Positions 44,273-54,198 of a stretch of 64,000 nucleotides of DNA are shown here, piece by piece. The translations under genes were made by a program, and so were the position numbers. The DNA lies in assembly GCA_936914845.1 (NCBI GenBank), contig CAKZGE010000003.1, forward strand, positions 62,001 through 126,000, given 5' to 3'. The stretch comes from an uncultured Chloracidobacterium sp. Lineage in GTDB: Bacteria; Acidobacteriota; Blastocatellia; Pyrinomonadales; Pyrinomonadaceae. Position 1 is the first letter of the stretch. Each line of letters starts with the position of its first letter. The notes under the pieces are model-generated. The model was given only the letters and a program-made list of their open reading frames with translations, did not search any database and was not told where the DNA came from.

Positions 44273-44300
44273 CGGCACCGCTTCACAAGGGTGCCGATAA
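44273..44300 (+). terminator. Hairpin downstream of the R2 gene
   Basis: CGGCACC and GGTGCCG pair over 7 bp around a 10-base loop, followed by ATAACTTTT. It lies about 30 bases after the stop; the T-run is poor, so this is a weak call. Confidence 0.45.
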
Positions 44301-44316
44301 CTTTTAAACTCGAATT

Positions 44317-47300
44317 GTGAGTGAAAAGCGATCTGATAGATCTGCGGCTGAAAAGCATACTTTAACCGGTTTGGCAGCCCGCCTGGGCCGTTTGCCAAGT
44401 GATAAAAAGCGTGCCGCACTTGAGATGAGTGCTTCGCTGGCGGGCGTTTCGCTGCGAGTCAGCCGTGATTTTGTAGAGGCCGTGCCGAAAGCCGCCAAAG
44501 TGCTTTCGGCAGACGATCTTCGCAATTGGGCGGAATTCGGACGCCGCTTGGCAATGGGCAGTGCCGATGCCGGCTCCGATTTTTTCCGCAAAGGCGTCAA
44601 AAATTTTTCGCTGATACCGGCAGAAGCTCGACCGTTCATTTTTCAGGTCGTCACGCGACAGCTCATTCTTTCCAGCTCTATCGCATTAAAGACCTTTGAA
44701 TTCATGCCGGATCTAGCCCGGCAGATCGGCAACGATGCCCTTCTTACCCGGACACTCCGCCTTTCCGTCGATATCGCCAACCGGTCTGCCAAGCACAGTT
44801 CTGATTTTTTGTTCGCTTCGCCGGCGGTGGGTTCCGCCATTGCCTCTTTTAATGCGGACAGCGAAAAAGTTGCCGCCGCGGCGTTTGCTCTCGGCACCTC
44901 ATTCGCAAGCCGCACGGGCGGTATGACGGCTGACCTTTGGAACGATCTGCCCGCGGTCCTGAATGGCCTATCTGCTGAAAATGCTGTGCGGCTGTTTTCA
45001 ACGGCCGATAGCATGCTGGAATTTGGCGGCAGTGTGACGCTGCATTTCATCAGGTCCGGTGCCGATGTAATGAGGCTTTCGCCGGAAGCCTTCGATGATT
45101 GGTGCTCCATTCTGCAAAAGATCGGCAACAGCGGTAATGCTGTTCTCATCGCTTTTCTGCGTGCTACGCCCAAATTCTTTCAGCGGCTCAATGCACTCCC
45201 GCGACGCACCTTGGCGAACGAAACACCGGAAACAATGGTCCGGCGCGTGCTGCAATTGACTGCTGAGATCGCTGATACAGACGCGGAAAGCGCTTTAGCC
45301 GCCTTCCGCTCAAGCACAGACGCCCTAAAAGAAGTTTCGCTGACACAATATGAAGATTGGATCCGCACCGGCATCGACCACTTGCGCGATGGGTCGCAAA
45401 AGGCCCGCCGCAGCTATTTTGCCCTTGAGACACGGCAATCCAAGGATCTTCTGCACCAAACCAAGACCGGGCTTTCGCTTGATCAGATCCGCACCGTCAT
45501 TCGCATCTACATCGAAGGATTGACAGGCCGCGAGATCGAAGTTGCCCCGCTTTCGTCAATGCCTCGAGAATCTCGTATCGGCGACGGAAGAACCGTCTAT
45601 CTGCCCGCCGTAATAGAACATTTTGAAGACGATGCAGAGGATTTCAGACTTTATAAAGTGTTGGCTGCCCACGGTGCGGGGCAGATCGAATTCGGCACTT
45701 TTGTTCGAGATTCGGAACCGCTAAAAGCCGTCTATGCCGAGCTCGCCCTTTTGTTCGAAGCGACAGCCGAACAGCTCGATGCGTTTTCGTTGTCCGGATA
45801 TATCAATGACGTTCAAAGCGCCGAACGAGCGCTGACCGGCGACGAAGCGGCCCGCGAGATGGAGAAGCACCGACGCTATCTTCCGCCGAATTCCGATCAC
45901 ACGGCCGTGCTCCGGCTATTTCCCGAACCCCGGTTGGCGCGGCGTATTTTCGGAACTATGGAAAATGCCCGCATAGACCGCATGCTTCGCAAGAATTATC
46001 GCGGGCTTCGAAAAGACCTTGACCTGATGCGAGACCTGCTGGCGGCCGAACGCCCATTTATTTTTGACCTCCCGATGCATCAGGTCCCTGCGGAATTGCT
46101 GTTTCAGATCACACTTTGCGGCGGCGCCGGCGACGACGCCCGCAAATTTTACGGCCAGGTGGTTTCTGAGATCGAAACGGTCATAGATCGTTTTTTGACC
46201 TCTTCTGATGACGGCCCGGATCCGACGGTGGCCGATTCTCTGCTTGCGACGGCTCGTATATATTCACTTTTTCAGAATGTCACCGCGGAAGAAGACCAGC
46301 AGTCTGCCGAAACGGAAGAGAAAGGGGAATTCGCCTACGAAGACAAAAGTTCGGGTGAAGCCGTCACCGAAGATCAGGTGAAACGCGAAGAAAAGCCCAA
46401 ACGTGTGCAGGATGTCAAAGACCTTTTCAACGCTTGGAATGAACCGGACGACGATAACGAAGCAGATGATATCTCCGGTTCCGAAGCGTGGTCGCAGAAC
46501 GAGATGCCGGAACAACCGTTGGAACCGGGCGACGAAGCTTTTCTATATGACGAATGGGATCGCGAACTCGGCGATCATCGGGTCGGCTGGAGTCGTGTTA
46601 TCGAAAAGCGCGTAAAAAATGGTGATCGCTCTTTTGTGGAACTCACCCGGTCCCGCCATCGGGGCGTAATATCTTCATTGCGGCGACAATTTCAATTGTT
46701 GCGGCCTGAAAATCTGACTCGCATCCGCCACGAGGTGGACGGTGAAGATTTCGATTTTGATGCATTGATCGATTCGATCGTGTACCGCAAAGCAGACGGC
46801 GATGCTTCTGACCGGATATATATCAAAAAGCTGCGCCGAGAACGCGACGTCGCTGTTTCGATCCTGCTTGATCAATCTTCGTCAACGGCACGCACCGTTA
46901 CGCGCAATCCGCTTCAGCCCTATACATATCCCGGCAGGCGGATCATTGAGATCGAAAAAGAAGGCCTAGTGCTAATGAGCGAAGCACTGGAAGCGGTCGG
47001 CGATGTTTATTCGATCTACGGCTTTACCTCTGAGGGCCGCCGAAACGTTAAGTTCTACGTCGTTAAGGATTTTCGCGAAAAATATTCTGAGGAAATAGAA
47101 AAACGCATCGGCGGCATTACTTTTCAAAATAATACACGTTTGGGAGCCTCTATCCGCCATGCCGCATCAAAACTTCTAAAACAAGATTCGCGGACAAAAC
47201 TGCTGCTGATCTTGACCGACGGTCGGCCCTATGACCACGACTATGGCGACGCCCGTTATGCCCGCGAAGATGTGCGCGAAGCATTGCTCGAAGCAAAATT

Positions 47301-47451
47301 GAATGGCATTACGCCGTTTTGCATCACGATCGACCGCGAATCCGAAGCCGAGCTGAAAGACCTTTACGGCGACGTCGGTTATACAATAATTGACGATGTG
47401 ATGAGCTTGCCCGAGCGGATCCCCAATATTTACCGCCGGCTCACAACTTGA
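44317..47451 (+). CDS. Very large NorD-type VWA domain protein
   Basis: The 1044-residue protein ends in a VWA domain with a complete metal site DQSSS near 851 ([14 protein letters not shown]), then [17 protein letters not shown] and [11 protein letters not shown]. This is the NorD/CbbO/CoxE type that usually works with a MoxR AAA+ ATPase to activate a metalloenzyme. The first 700 residues are helical repeats rich in Ala/Leu, and an acidic linker lies at about 670-730. No MoxR or oxygenase/reductase partner is in the window. NorD is typically shorter, so this is an enlarged orphan relative. Start is GTG. Confidence 0.75.
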   Translation: MSEKRSDRSAAEKHTLTGLAARLGRLPSDKKRAALEMSASLAGVSLRVSRDFVEAVPKAAKVLSADDLRNWAEFGRRLAMGSADAGSDFFRKGVKNFSLIPAEARPFIFQVVTRQLILSSSIALKTFEFMPDLARQIGNDALLTRTLRLSVDIANRSAKHSSDFLFASPAVGSAIASFNADSEKVAAAAFALGTSFASRTGGMTADLWNDLPAVLNGLSAENAVRLFSTADSMLEFGGSVTLHFIRSGADVMRLSPEAFDDWCSILQKIGNSGNAVLIAFLRATPKFFQRLNALPRRTLANETPETMVRRVLQLTAEIADTDAESALAAFRSSTDALKEVSLTQYEDWIRTGIDHLRDGSQKARRSYFALETRQSKDLLHQTKTGLSLDQIRTVIRIYIEGLTGREIEVAPLSSMPRESRIGDGRTVYLPAVIEHFEDDAEDFRLYKVLAAHGAGQIEFGTFVRDSEPLKAVYAELALLFEATAEQLDAFSLSGYINDVQSAERALTGDEAAREMEKHRRYLPPNSDHTAVLRLFPEPRLARRIFGTMENARIDRMLRKNYRGLRKDLDLMRDLLAAERPFIFDLPMHQVPAELLFQITLCGGAGDDARKFYGQVVSEIETVIDRFLTSSDDGPDPTVADSLLATARIYSLFQNVTAEEDQQSAETEEKGEFAYEDKSSGEAVTEDQVKREEKPKRVQDVKDLFNAWNEPDDDNEADDISGSEAWSQNEMPEQPLEPGDEAFLYDEWDRELGDHRVGWSRVIEKRVKNGDRSFVELTRSRHRGVISSLRRQFQLLRPENLTRIRHEVDGEDFDFDALIDSIVYRKADGDASDRIYIKKLRRERDVAVSILLDQSSSTARTVTRNPLQPYTYPGRRIIEIEKEGLVLMSEALEAVGDVYSIYGFTSEGRRNVKFYVVKDFREKYSEEIEKRIGGITFQNNTRLGASIRHAASKLLKQDSRTKLLLILTDGRPYDHDYGDARYAREDVREALLEAKLNGITPFCITIDRESEAELKDLYGDVGYTIIDDVMSLPERIPNIYRRLTT

Positions 47452-47455
47452 ATGT

Positions 47456-48124
47456 ATGAAACCTAAAAAGCAGGTCGCCGGTGAAAAGGCCGTCGAATTC
47501 GTAAAAAGCGATATGACGATCGGCTTGGGGTCCGGGTCAACTGTTTTCTTTGCTATCAAGAAACTCGGCGAAATGATAACAGGCGGGCTTAATATTTCCG
47601 CCGTACCGACTTCGCTCGCCACTGAAGCCTTGATGGCGGAATACGGCGTTCCGGCAGTTCCGTTGCGCTCCGGAATGGAACTTGATCTGGCAATAGACGG
47701 AGCGGACGAAATTGACCCGCATTTGAATCTTATCAAGGGAGGCGGCGGTTCGTTATTTCGCGAAAAAATGGTTGCTTTCTCCGCGAAACGATTTATTGTC
47801 GCTGCCGACAATTCGAAATCTGTGGCGGTGCTCGGCAAATTTCATGTGCCGGTCGAGGTGCTGCCATTCGGATGGGAAGCAACCGCTGACCGCATTCGGT
47901 CGTTAAGCATCGCGCCAGTGCTCCGCCGCCGCGAAGGCAATGAGTTTATTACCGATAACGGCGGATTGATCCTGGATTGTGACTGCGGCGAAATAGCCGA
48001 TCCGGCTGATTTACATAGAAAGTTGAAGTTAGTGACCGGCGTTGTCGAAACCGGACTTTTCTTTGATCTGCCGGTAACCGCAGTCATTGCGGGTGAAACC
48101 GGCATCTCGATATTAAACCGATGA
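47456..48124 (+). CDS. rpiA: Ribose-5-phosphate isomerase A
   Basis: RpiA interconverts ribose-5-phosphate and ribulose-5-phosphate in the pentose phosphate pathway. The 222-residue protein has the substrate loop GLGSGSTV (23-30), the catalytic DGADEID (81-87), KGGGG (94-98) and E103 in FREK, all diagnostic. It begins 4 bases after the VWA gene stop and overlaps the next gene by four bases (ATGA), so the three are probably co-transcribed. Confidence 0.96.
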   Translation: MKPKKQVAGEKAVEFVKSDMTIGLGSGSTVFFAIKKLGEMITGGLNISAVPTSLATEALMAEYGVPAVPLRSGMELDLAIDGADEIDPHLNLIKGGGGSLFREKMVAFSAKRFIVAADNSKSVAVLGKFHVPVEVLPFGWEATADRIRSLSIAPVLRRREGNEFITDNGGLILDCDCGEIADPADLHRKLKLVTGVVETGLFFDLPVTAVIAGETGISILNR

Positions 48125-48774
48125 GCACCGACGAAACAGTTTTCCTTTTCGATGTCGATAACACGCTGCTTGATAACGACCGCGTCACCGCGGACCTGCG
48201 CACATTCCTGGCCCGAGAGATCGGCGAAGCTCGCTGCGTCCGCTATTTTGAGATATTTGAACAATTGCGCTCCAGTCTCGGTTATGCCGATTATCTCGGA
48301 GCACTGCAGCAATATCGGGCGGAATACCTCTACGATTCACACGTTCTCGCGGTTTCCACATTTCTGATCGACTATCCGTTCGGATCGCGTCTATTTCCGG
48401 ATTCATTGGCTGTATTGGCCGATTTTAGGAACCGCGGGACAAGCGTGATCCTTTCAGATGGCGACGTTGTCTTTCAGCCGCGAAAGATCCATCGCGCCGG
48501 AATTTTCGATGCCGTCGCCGGCAACATTCTGGTCTATGTTCACAAAGAAGAGGAGCTTCAAGATGTGGAGCGCCGCTACCCTGCCGGCCGCTACGTAATG
48601 GTAGATGATAAGATCCGCATCCTGTCGGCGATAAAGAGCCTGTGGCAAGACCGCGTAACAACCGTTTTTGTTCGCCAGGGACATTATGCACTCGACACAG
48701 CAGAGGTTGCCAAATATCCGCCGGCAGACATACAAATAGAAAAGATCGGCGACATGTCCGATCTTTCGTTCTAG
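48121..48774 (+). CDS. HAD-superfamily hydrolase
   Basis: The 217-residue protein starts with the nucleophile motif FDVDNT (D11, D13). It has motif II serine in VILSDGD, a lysine in the motif III region (KIH or KEEE), and motif IV VMVDDKI. A cap of about 80 residues lies after motif I. It is a phosphatase of unknown substrate, possibly a sugar phosphate given coupling to rpiA (their ends overlap as ATGA). The stop is 29 bases from the convergent purL end. Confidence 0.85.
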   Translation: MSTDETVFLFDVDNTLLDNDRVTADLRTFLAREIGEARCVRYFEIFEQLRSSLGYADYLGALQQYRAEYLYDSHVLAVSTFLIDYPFGSRLFPDSLAVLADFRNRGTSVILSDGDVVFQPRKIHRAGIFDAVAGNILVYVHKEEELQDVERRYPAGRYVMVDDKIRILSAIKSLWQDRVTTVFVRQGHYALDTAEVAKYPPADIQIEKIGDMSDLSF

Positions 48775-48803
48775 CGTTTTTACGAATTGTTTCCCCGAAA
48801 TTT

Positions 48804-51056
48804 TCAGGATCCAAGCGAACGCTCCAATGCAGTTTCCCATATGGTTTCCAATGAAGCGATCGGTTCATTTATCACCTCATTGCCGTCAACGGAGATCCGC
48901 AGCACATCATCTGCCACTTCACCAAGCATGGTATATGGGCAATCGCCGATCACCTGTCGGGCGTCTTCCCAGTGTTCCGGAGCAATGCTGATCACGATAC
49001 GCGATGGCGATTCGCTGAAAAGAATAGAATTTGCCGGCAAGCCGTCGCTTTGCAAGTCGATCTTGGCGCCGGCCGCTTCGCGATTAAGGGAGGAAAAACA
49101 GCTCTCAGCGATCGCCACCGCCAGACCGCCGTCGGAGCAATCATGTGCGGAACGGATCACCATTTTGTCGGCTAGCTGCAGAACGACGTCCTGAACTTTC
49201 TTTTCCAATTCTAAGTACAGCTCGGGCAAAACTCCTTTTTTTGCCATTTCTTCAGAAGAAACTCCGCATACCGACTTGGCAAATTCTGAAACGAACAGGT
49301 CGTCGTAGGTTTCGCCGAGCAATACTATCAGATCGCCGTCATTTTTAAAGCCCTGTGTAATTATCTTTCGGGTATCTTCGATCAACCCGACCATGCCGAT
49401 GACCGGTGTTGGCAAAATGCCGCGGCCGTCCGTTTCATTATAAAAAGAAACATTGCCCGAAACGATGGGTGTTTCAAACATTTCACAAGCTTCTTTCATG
49501 CCGTCAACCACGTCGGAGAACGATCGCATGACCTCCGGGCGTTCGGGCGATGCGAAATTCAAACAATTGGTAACGGCGATCGGTTTGGCTCCAACGCATA
49601 CCACATTGCGGGCCGCTTCCGCGACTGCCAATTTTGCCCCTTCCAAAGCATTTACCGCAACTTGACGACCGTTTCCGTCAAGACACATCGCTATCGCCCG
49701 CCGCGTCTCTTTTATACGGATAACGGCGGCGTCTGCTCCCGGCAAGACCGCCGTGTTCGTGCGCACCATATTGTCATATTGCTCGTAAACCCAATGTTTC
49801 GAACAGATGTTTGGCGATGCAAGCAATATACGAAGTGCCTCCGCAGCGTTCTTTTCTTCGGCATGTCTCTGAACATCCGCCTCTGCCGCCGATTCGCCCA
49901 CAGGCTTCGCCGCACTAATGGGACGGTCATATTTCGGGGTTTCATCGGTCAGCGAAAGCACGGGCAGATCGGCCTCGCAAACACCATTATGAAAGATCCG
50001 CAGCCGGTCGCCTTCAACGACCTTGCCGATAACGACGCAATCAAGGTCCCATTTATTAAAGATCTCAACGACCTCCTTTTCGCGGCCTTTGCGGGCGACG
50101 ATCAACATGCGTTCCTGCGATTCGGAAAGCAGCATTTCATAGGCGGTCATTCCCGTTTCGCGCTGCGGCACCAGTGTCAGGTCCAGATCAAGGCCGGTAC
50201 CAGCACGCGCGGCCATCTCTACCGAAGATGATGTTAACCCGGCTGCTCCCATATCCTGGATGCCTTCGATAGCTCCGCTCCGCATCGCTTCCAAACATGC
50301 CTCAAGCAGCAGTTTTTCCAGAAAAGGATCGCCGACCTGCACCGTCGGGCGTTTTTCCAAGGCTGCATCATCAAATTCGGCGGAAGCCATGGTCGCCCCG
50401 TGAATACCATCACGGCCCGTCTTTGCACCGGCATATAGCACCGGATTGCCTATTCCGGAGGCCTTGCCGAAAAATATCTGATCTCGGCGAACGATACCTA
50501 AGGCAAAAGCATTGACGAGCGGATTAAGGCTGTACGATTCGTCAAAAACGACCTCTCCGCCGACCGTCGGCACACCGAAACAATTCCCGTAGTGACCGAT
50601 GCCCTCTACGCACCCTTTCAGAATAGAACGATTCCGGGCACCGTATTGAGGGTCATCGAGCGGGCCGAAACGCAACGAATTCATTGCCGCTATGGGCCGT
50701 GCTCCCATGGTAAAAACATCGCGCAGAATGCCGCCGACACCTGTTGCCGCTCCCTGAAACGGTTCGATAAAACTCGGGTGATTGTGCGATTCGACCTTGA
50801 ACGCAATGCACCATTCATCGCCGATATCGATGACGCCAGCATTTTCGCCAGGCGGTACGATGACGCGTTCGCCCTGTGTCGGCAAGCGTTTCAGATGTAC
50901 TCGCGAAGATTTGTACGAGCAGTGCTCGGACCACATTACGCTGTAAACGCCAAGTTCGGTAAAATTTGGTTCGCGCCCCAAGATCGATCTTATCTTGTCG
51001 TATTCTTCGGTGGTGATGTTGTGTTGATCAATGATCTCAGGTGTGATGTCGGTCAT
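48804..51056 (-). CDS. purL: Phosphoribosylformylglycinamidine synthase subunit PurL
   Basis: PurL converts FGAR to FGAM with ammonia from PurQ in purine synthesis. The 750-residue length is that of the small PurL that needs separate PurS and PurQ; neither is in the window. Key blocks: [12 protein letters not shown] near the N-terminus, [38 protein letters not shown] in the AIRS-type domain (only partly quoted), GDPFLEK, and [14 protein letters not shown] near the end. It has its own promoter with a dyad upstream. recN lies 85 bases upstream on the same strand. Confidence 0.96.
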   Translation of the reverse strand: MTDITPEIIDQHNITTEEYDKIRSILGREPNFTELGVYSVMWSEHCSYKSSRVHLKRLPTQGERVIVPPGENAGVIDIGDEWCIAFKVESHNHPSFIEPFQGAATGVGGILRDVFTMGARPIAAMNSLRFGPLDDPQYGARNRSILKGCVEGIGHYGNCFGVPTVGGEVVFDESYSLNPLVNAFALGIVRRDQIFFGKASGIGNPVLYAGAKTGRDGIHGATMASAEFDDAALEKRPTVQVGDPFLEKLLLEACLEAMRSGAIEGIQDMGAAGLTSSSVEMAARAGTGLDLDLTLVPQRETGMTAYEMLLSESQERMLIVARKGREKEVVEIFNKWDLDCVVIGKVVEGDRLRIFHNGVCEADLPVLSLTDETPKYDRPISAAKPVGESAAEADVQRHAEEKNAAEALRILLASPNICSKHWVYEQYDNMVRTNTAVLPGADAAVIRIKETRRAIAMCLDGNGRQVAVNALEGAKLAVAEAARNVVCVGAKPIAVTNCLNFASPERPEVMRSFSDVVDGMKEACEMFETPIVSGNVSFYNETDGRGILPTPVIGMVGLIEDTRKIITQGFKNDGDLIVLLGETYDDLFVSEFAKSVCGVSSEEMAKKGVLPELYLELEKKVQDVVLQLADKMVIRSAHDCSDGGLAVAIAESCFSSLNREAAGAKIDLQSDGLPANSILFSESPSRIVISIAPEHWEDARQVIGDCPYTMLGEVADDVLRISVDGNEVINEPIASLETIWETALERSLGS

Positions 51057-51071
51057 TTATTGCCGTCCCGG

Positions 51072-51111
51072 TTTATAATTTGAACTGTGAAATAAACAAA
51101 AGAGTTTATTT
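51072..51111 (-). promoter_or_regulatory. Candidate purL promoter with a perfect dyad
   Basis: On the minus strand TTGTTT (51099-51094) and TATAAA (51077-51072) are spaced 16 bases. AAATAAAC and GTTTATTT (51090-51097 and 51104-51111), separated by AAAAGA, form a perfect 8-bp dyad covering the -35. A repressor site is plausible; the factor is unknown. Confidence 0.45.
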
Positions 51112-51141
51112 TATAAATGCAATAAATTCAAATTTTGCCGC

Positions 51142-52842
51142 TTAAGCTCCCGCGATCATCTCGCGAGCATTGCTGCGGGCGGCTTCAGTTATCTTTTCAC
51201 CGGCCAGCATTCTGGCGACCTCTTCGACGCGTTCGTCCGGCACAAGCCGCCGCACAAAGATGCTGGTCGCATCTTTTGTCATTTTCTTTTCGATCTGAAA
51301 ATGCACATCGGCCTTTGCGGCAACTTGCGGCTGATGGGTGACACACAAAACCTGTTGATGGCGGGCCAGTGCGTGCAGTTTCGTCCCGACCGCTTCGGCT
51401 ACCCGGCCGCCGATCCCTGTGTCAACTTCGTCAAAGATCGCTGTTTTGACCGCACTTTTTTCATTGGCGGCAGTTTTCAATACCAGCATCAACCGGGAAG
51501 CTTCCCCGCCGGAGGCGACCTTTGCGAGCGGCTTCGGCTGTTCGCCGGCGTTTGCCGAAAAATAGAATTCGACGCGATCGAAACCCAGCGGCGTAAATTG
51601 CTTTTCGCTTTCTTCGGCGGCTCGCCGTTCCGCATCCGGAGCATCGATCTTGACGACAAATTGTGCCTTTTCCAATGCCACCGACCCCAACTCTTCTTCC
51701 ACCGCCCGTGAAAATTTTGCGGCCGCCTTTTCGCGTATCGAATGCAATTCGACGGCGGCGAGCACATATTCATGCCGCAGTTCGAGGATCTTTTTTCTCA
51801 ACTGTTCTTCGCGCTCTTCCGCGGTTTCGATATTTTCCAACCGCTCCGACGCATCTTCCAGATGGTCCAGAGCGCTTTCTACCGTCCCGCCATATTTTCT
51901 AGTAATGCGCGAGATCTCTGCCAAACGGTCACCGATCTCATTTAGCCTTTGCGGCGAGAATTCGAGATGCCCGCGGTAATCGCGCACGCTAAAGGCCAGG
52001 TCTTCGAGAACGGCATGAGCGGTGTCGAGCCCTTCGCCGTATTCGGTAAATCTCGGTTCGAGATCGGCAAGTTCGTGCACCAGCAGCCGGGCTTTTTCGA
52101 GCGTTTCCAATGTAGAACTTTCATTCTCATACAGCAAAGCGTAGGCATCTCCCGACAATGAAGAAAGCTTTTCGATATTGTTCAGCCGGCGACGCTCTTC
52201 TTCCAACTCGCGTTCCTCACCGGCGGTCAACGCGGCCGACTTTATCTCGTTCACCTGAAACCGCAAAATATCGAGCATTTGCAGTTTTTCGGCTTCGTTC
52301 TGCTGCAGCATGCCGAGTTCTGTCTTGGCAGTATGCCATTTTTGAAAAGCGACGGCAGTCCGCTCTATAAGGACGGGCGCAGGAGCAAAATCATCCAGCA
52401 TTTGCAAATGAGACGCGCTTTCAAAAAGGGTAGCGTGTTCGCCCTGGCCGTGTATAGCAACCAAAGATTCACCGGCCTTTTTTAAAAATGCGGCCGTGAC
52501 GATCTGATCGTTCACAAAGATCCGGTTCTTTCCAACCGCGGAGATATCTCTGCGAATTATCAATTCTATATCGCCCGGTTCTAGTTCAATGCCCGCTTCT
52601 TCACAGACCTTCCGCAGTTCCACATCGTCCGGAACTGTGAATATACCCTCAATGCGGGCGGATTCACGGCCGGCTTTTATCAAGTCGCCGGAAACGCGGC
52701 TGCCGGTCAATGCACCCAAACTATCCACGACTATCGATTTGCCCGAACCGGTCTCACCCGTCAGCACATTGAGTCCGTTGCCGAATTCGATGGAGAGTTC
52801 GTCGATCAAGGCAACGTTTTTGATCTTTACCAGCGACAACAT
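51142..52842 (-). CDS. recN: DNA repair protein RecN
   Basis: RecN is an SMC-like ATPase that helps repair double-strand breaks. The 566-residue protein has Walker A TGETGSGKS (about 28-36) in GLNVLTGETGSGKS. Two coiled-coil arms lie at about 170-330. The ABC signature is KVASGGEASRLMLVLK and Walker B is AIFDEVDTGIGG. Length and order are standard. It starts 3 bases after the M14 peptidase stop, so it appears to be the last gene of the four-gene run that begins with the glycosyltransferase. Confidence 0.96.
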   Translation of the reverse strand: MLSLVKIKNVALIDELSIEFGNGLNVLTGETGSGKSIVVDSLGALTGSRVSGDLIKAGRESARIEGIFTVPDDVELRKVCEEAGIELEPGDIELIIRRDISAVGKNRIFVNDQIVTAAFLKKAGESLVAIHGQGEHATLFESASHLQMLDDFAPAPVLIERTAVAFQKWHTAKTELGMLQQNEAEKLQMLDILRFQVNEIKSAALTAGEERELEEERRRLNNIEKLSSLSGDAYALLYENESSTLETLEKARLLVHELADLEPRFTEYGEGLDTAHAVLEDLAFSVRDYRGHLEFSPQRLNEIGDRLAEISRITRKYGGTVESALDHLEDASERLENIETAEEREEQLRKKILELRHEYVLAAVELHSIREKAAAKFSRAVEEELGSVALEKAQFVVKIDAPDAERRAAEESEKQFTPLGFDRVEFYFSANAGEQPKPLAKVASGGEASRLMLVLKTAANEKSAVKTAIFDEVDTGIGGRVAEAVGTKLHALARHQQVLCVTHQPQVAAKADVHFQIEKKMTKDATSIFVRRLVPDERVEEVARMLAGEKITEAARSNAREMIAGA

Positions 52843-52845
52843 AGA

Positions 52846-54162
52846 TTACTTTATTTTCGGTACTACACCTTCGCCGACGACCCACCGCCCGAGCGAAAAA
52901 ACAGCGTCCGGCGGAAATTGTTTTTCAACATCAGCCCCGGCCCAATCGATCTGCCGGCCCTTCTTATAGAACAAAAGTTCTGCAAAACTGCCTAATTTCA
53001 ACGGCACAAAACGGCCCGCAACGTTAAAACCCGACGCATCGTATTCGTCCAAGCCCGCTACGCTTTTCAGATCCGGTTCGATCCGCCGAACTATCGACGG
53101 TGCCGCAAAAGACCACCGACGGCGTTCGGTGTAAGAAGCAATGTCCTTTACCGCAAAGGGCTCCTTTCCGTCGGGTGCAACTACTGAAGCCCGACGAAAG
53201 ATCTGGTTTGCGATGCGTCCCGATGTATTTGCCGGCAGCGACGAATATTGCGCCGCATCCAGCGCGGCTTCGCTTCCGTCCGCCAAAGAGCGCAGGGCAG
53301 TCATCATCGCGATAAAGTTCATTTTGACCAAAAACAACTCGTCTTTGCCATGAAGAGCTCCGCTCTCGATCAATATTGTGGGTGTTCCCCAGGCCGAGAA
53401 ATTGTCGCCAAAGGCGGTCGGCGTCCATTCGTCATCATAACGAGCGATATGGCCCGGAATGAACTGCCGCAAAGCCACTGCCATGCCGCCCGCCAAGCGG
53501 CGATTTCGCAGTTGACCCTCGTTTTCGGTCTTTGCCGGATCTCCATAAACGACCAGCAGCGATATCGCCGCTTGATCGTAAGTATTCCCGGCCGTCGTCC
53601 GTTCCTGCTGATTATGCAGATTAAAGCCAATTGCCGGCGACCATTCATCCCGCAACCGTTTCAAAAGCCGTGCCTCCGGCGAAACCAGGGACAACGCATC
53701 GCGGTTAATGTCCAGTCCTTGTGCGTTGCGCCGCAGATAAGTCTCAGCACCGTCCGGATTAAGCATTGGAACTGCCCGGATGGTAATAGCTGACTCAAGC
53801 TCTTTTACCCATTTCTTATCCCGCTCCTTATGCAGCACGCCAAATATATCGACCAGTGCCGAGGTCGCCGTCGGTTCGTCACCGTGCATTTGCGACCACA
53901 AAAAGACCTTCAATGGCCCGTTGCCCCATTCAAGCTGAAATATTTCGCGGTTCTGCACACTTCGTCCGACCTCTGTCATCTGGATGCCATGTTTTTTCAG
54001 CCTTTCCAGATATTTCAGCAGATCTTTATGTCGAACGTCCGACGGCTGTATGTGCGAAATATGTTCCTTGTCCCATATTTCGGCAAATTCGGCCGGTGTT
54101 TGGGCAAATGTGGTGATCGCCATGGCAAAGAGAAATAAGGGGTATATGGGCAGCCAACGCAT
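52846..54162 (-). CDS. Exported M14-family zinc carboxypeptidase
   Basis: The 438-residue protein has a signal peptide (1-21, TTFAQ). The zinc-binding HxxE is H93-G-D-E96 (SQMHGDEPTATS). A conserved arginine block is NPDGAETYLRRNAQGLDINRDA, the third zinc ligand is probably the His in FNLHNQQE, and a catalytic glutamate may lie in ILIESGALHG. The last 130 residues form an extra domain. It probably trims peptides or peptidoglycan stems in the periplasm; the substrate is uncertain. It sits between the debranching enzyme and recN. Confidence 0.87.
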   Translation of the reverse strand: MRWLPIYPLFLFAMAITTFAQTPAEFAEIWDKEHISHIQPSDVRHKDLLKYLERLKKHGIQMTEVGRSVQNREIFQLEWGNGPLKVFLWSQMHGDEPTATSALVDIFGVLHKERDKKWVKELESAITIRAVPMLNPDGAETYLRRNAQGLDINRDALSLVSPEARLLKRLRDEWSPAIGFNLHNQQERTTAGNTYDQAAISLLVVYGDPAKTENEGQLRNRRLAGGMAVALRQFIPGHIARYDDEWTPTAFGDNFSAWGTPTILIESGALHGKDELFLVKMNFIAMMTALRSLADGSEAALDAAQYSSLPANTSGRIANQIFRRASVVAPDGKEPFAVKDIASYTERRRWSFAAPSIVRRIEPDLKSVAGLDEYDASGFNVAGRFVPLKLGSFAELLFYKKGRQIDWAGADVEKQFPPDAVFSLGRWVVGEGVVPKIK

Positions 54163-54198
54163 AGCAATACGATAACCGCAACGCTTTTTTTCGGCAAG

